From NCBI RefSeq assembly GCF_001428895.1, contig NZ_LMJA01000001.1, positions 187,150 to 251,149 of the forward strand: a stretch of DNA of 64,000 bases. The letters are read 5' to 3'. The DNA is from Mycobacterium sp. Root265 (GTDB lineage Bacteria > Actinomycetota > Actinomycetes > Mycobacteriales > Mycobacteriaceae). The notes under the pieces are model-generated. The model worked only from the letters and a program-made list of their open reading frames with translations, was not told the DNA's origin and did not search any database. Each line of letters begins with the position of its first letter. Position 1 is the stretch's first letter. Positions 63,346 through 64,000 of the stretch are shown piece by piece. The position numbers and the translations under genes are program-made.

Positions 63346-64000
63346 GTGACCCCACCTCCCGAGCCGGCCGCTTACCGCAAGCCCGCCGCCGGAGCACCTG
63401 ACTTCCCGGCGCTGGAATCCGAGGTCCTCGACTATTGGGGCGCCGACGACACGTTCCGCGCGAGCATCGCGCGCCGTGACGGCGCACCCGAATACGTCTT
63501 CTATGACGGCCCGCCGTTCGCGAACGGGCTGCCGCACTACGGGCATCTGCTCACCGGCTACGTCAAGGACATCGTTCCCCGTTACCGCACCATGCGCGGC
63601 TACAAGGTGGAACGCCGATTCGGCTGGGACACTCACGGTCTGCCCGCCGAACTCGAGGTGCAGCGCCAGCTCGGGATCACCGACAAGGCTCAGATCGAAG
63701 AGCTCGGCATCGAGAAGTTCAACGATGCCTGCCGTGCCTCGGTGATGAAGTACGCCGGCGAATGGCGTGCCTACGTGACTCGTCAGGCACGCTGGGTCGA
63801 CTTCGAAAACGACTACAAGACACTGGATCTGGACTTCATGGAGTCCACCATCGGGGCCTTCAAGCAGCTCTGGGACAAGGGGCTGGCCTATGAGGGCAAC
63901 CGGGTGCTGCCGTACTGCTGGAACGACGAGACGCCGCTGTCCAATCACGAGCTGCGGATGGACGATGACGTCTACCAGAGCCGCCAGGACCCCGCACTCA
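63346..64000 (+). CDS. ileS: Isoleucyl-tRNA synthetase, N-terminal part (cut by window edge)
   Basis: The frame runs from GTG 63346 to the window end, 218 codons. It has the class I signature HYGH in [13 protein letters not shown] (HIGH motif), the flanking [10 protein letters not shown], and [14 protein letters not shown] as in IleRS. The GTG is preceded by CAGGAGA (63331-63337). IleRS charges tRNA-Ile with isoleucine and edits valine. The gene is at the end of the locus as Rv1536 is in M. tuberculosis. It is controlled by the T-box upstream. Confidence 0.97.
   Translation, partial: MTPPPEPAAYRKPAAGAPDFPALESEVLDYWGADDTFRASIARRDGAPEYVFYDGPPFANGLPHYGHLLTGYVKDIVPRYRTMRGYKVERRFGWDTHGLPAELEVQRQLGITDKAQIEELGIEKFNDACRASVMKYAGEWRAYVTRQARWVDFENDYKTLDLDFMESTIGAFKQLWDKGLAYEGNRVLPYCWNDETPLSNHELRMDDDVYQSRQDPAL

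Overview
The window is a high-GC actinobacterial chromosome segment. Gene content and order match the Mycobacterium tuberculosis interval from about Rv1456c (ctaA) to Rv1536 (ileS). The species looks like a fast-growing, non-tuberculous mycobacterium (Mycolicibacterium type): the sufB gene has no intein, mazEF4 and the PE_PGRS/ctpD genes are absent, and a complete mas-like polyketide/lipid locus sits before ileS. Species and Rv correspondences are from memory of synteny and were not searched.

Layout. 1-5.2 kb (minus): a DeoR-type regulator start, heme A synthase, then a tightly coupled set of mannosyltransferase MptB, ABC ATPase, ABC permease and a DUF429 protein. 5.3-11.6 kb (plus): the complete sufR-B-D-C-S-U-T iron-sulfur assembly operon. 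12-16.9 kb: secreted GH16 glucanase, thioredoxin, EchA12, an ABC-F protein and a small HTH protein. 16.9-20.4 kb (minus): aconitase followed by a TetR regulator. 20.6-26.8 kb: membrane protein, RipA and RipB peptidoglycan hydrolases, MoxR/DUF58/VWA. 26.8-28.9 kb: a divergent aldo-keto reductase/AraC pair. 29-31.6 kb: fabG1-inhA-hemZ (mycolic acid FAS-II reductases and ferrochelatase). 31.6-36.5 kb: Rv1486c-like protein, NfeD, SPFH protein, a secreted Pro/Ala-rich protein and a TVP38/DedA membrane protein. 36.6-43.1 kb: mutA-mutB-meaB (methylmalonyl-CoA mutase and its chaperone) and lipL.

43.1-61.1 kb is the most distinctive part. A 0.77 kb leader with a small ORF precedes a mas/Pks5-type polyketide synthase, a PapA-like acyltransferase, two condensation-fold acyltransferases, a fatty acyl-AMP ligase, a third condensation-fold acyltransferase, a convergent GAP/SAP-family lipid export protein with a GT1 glycosyltransferase, and a polytopic membrane protein. 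This looks like the acylation, glycosylation and export part of a polyacylated glycolipid (LOS-type) pathway. Methylmalonyl-CoA for the synthase could be interconverted by the neighbouring MutAB-MeaB system.

61.1-64 kb: a seven-helix membrane protein and a small HTH regulator are divergent from a stand-alone fragment of an NRPS condensation-like fold. The shared promoter region carries three related inverted repeats. The window ends in ileS, preceded by a translational T-box leader. Several starts (DeoR, ctaA, the Rv1476-like gene, fabG1, nfeD, the HTH gene, the condensation-like gene) sit 6-7 nt after a TANNNT -10 box, which is the geometry of mycobacterial leaderless transcripts.
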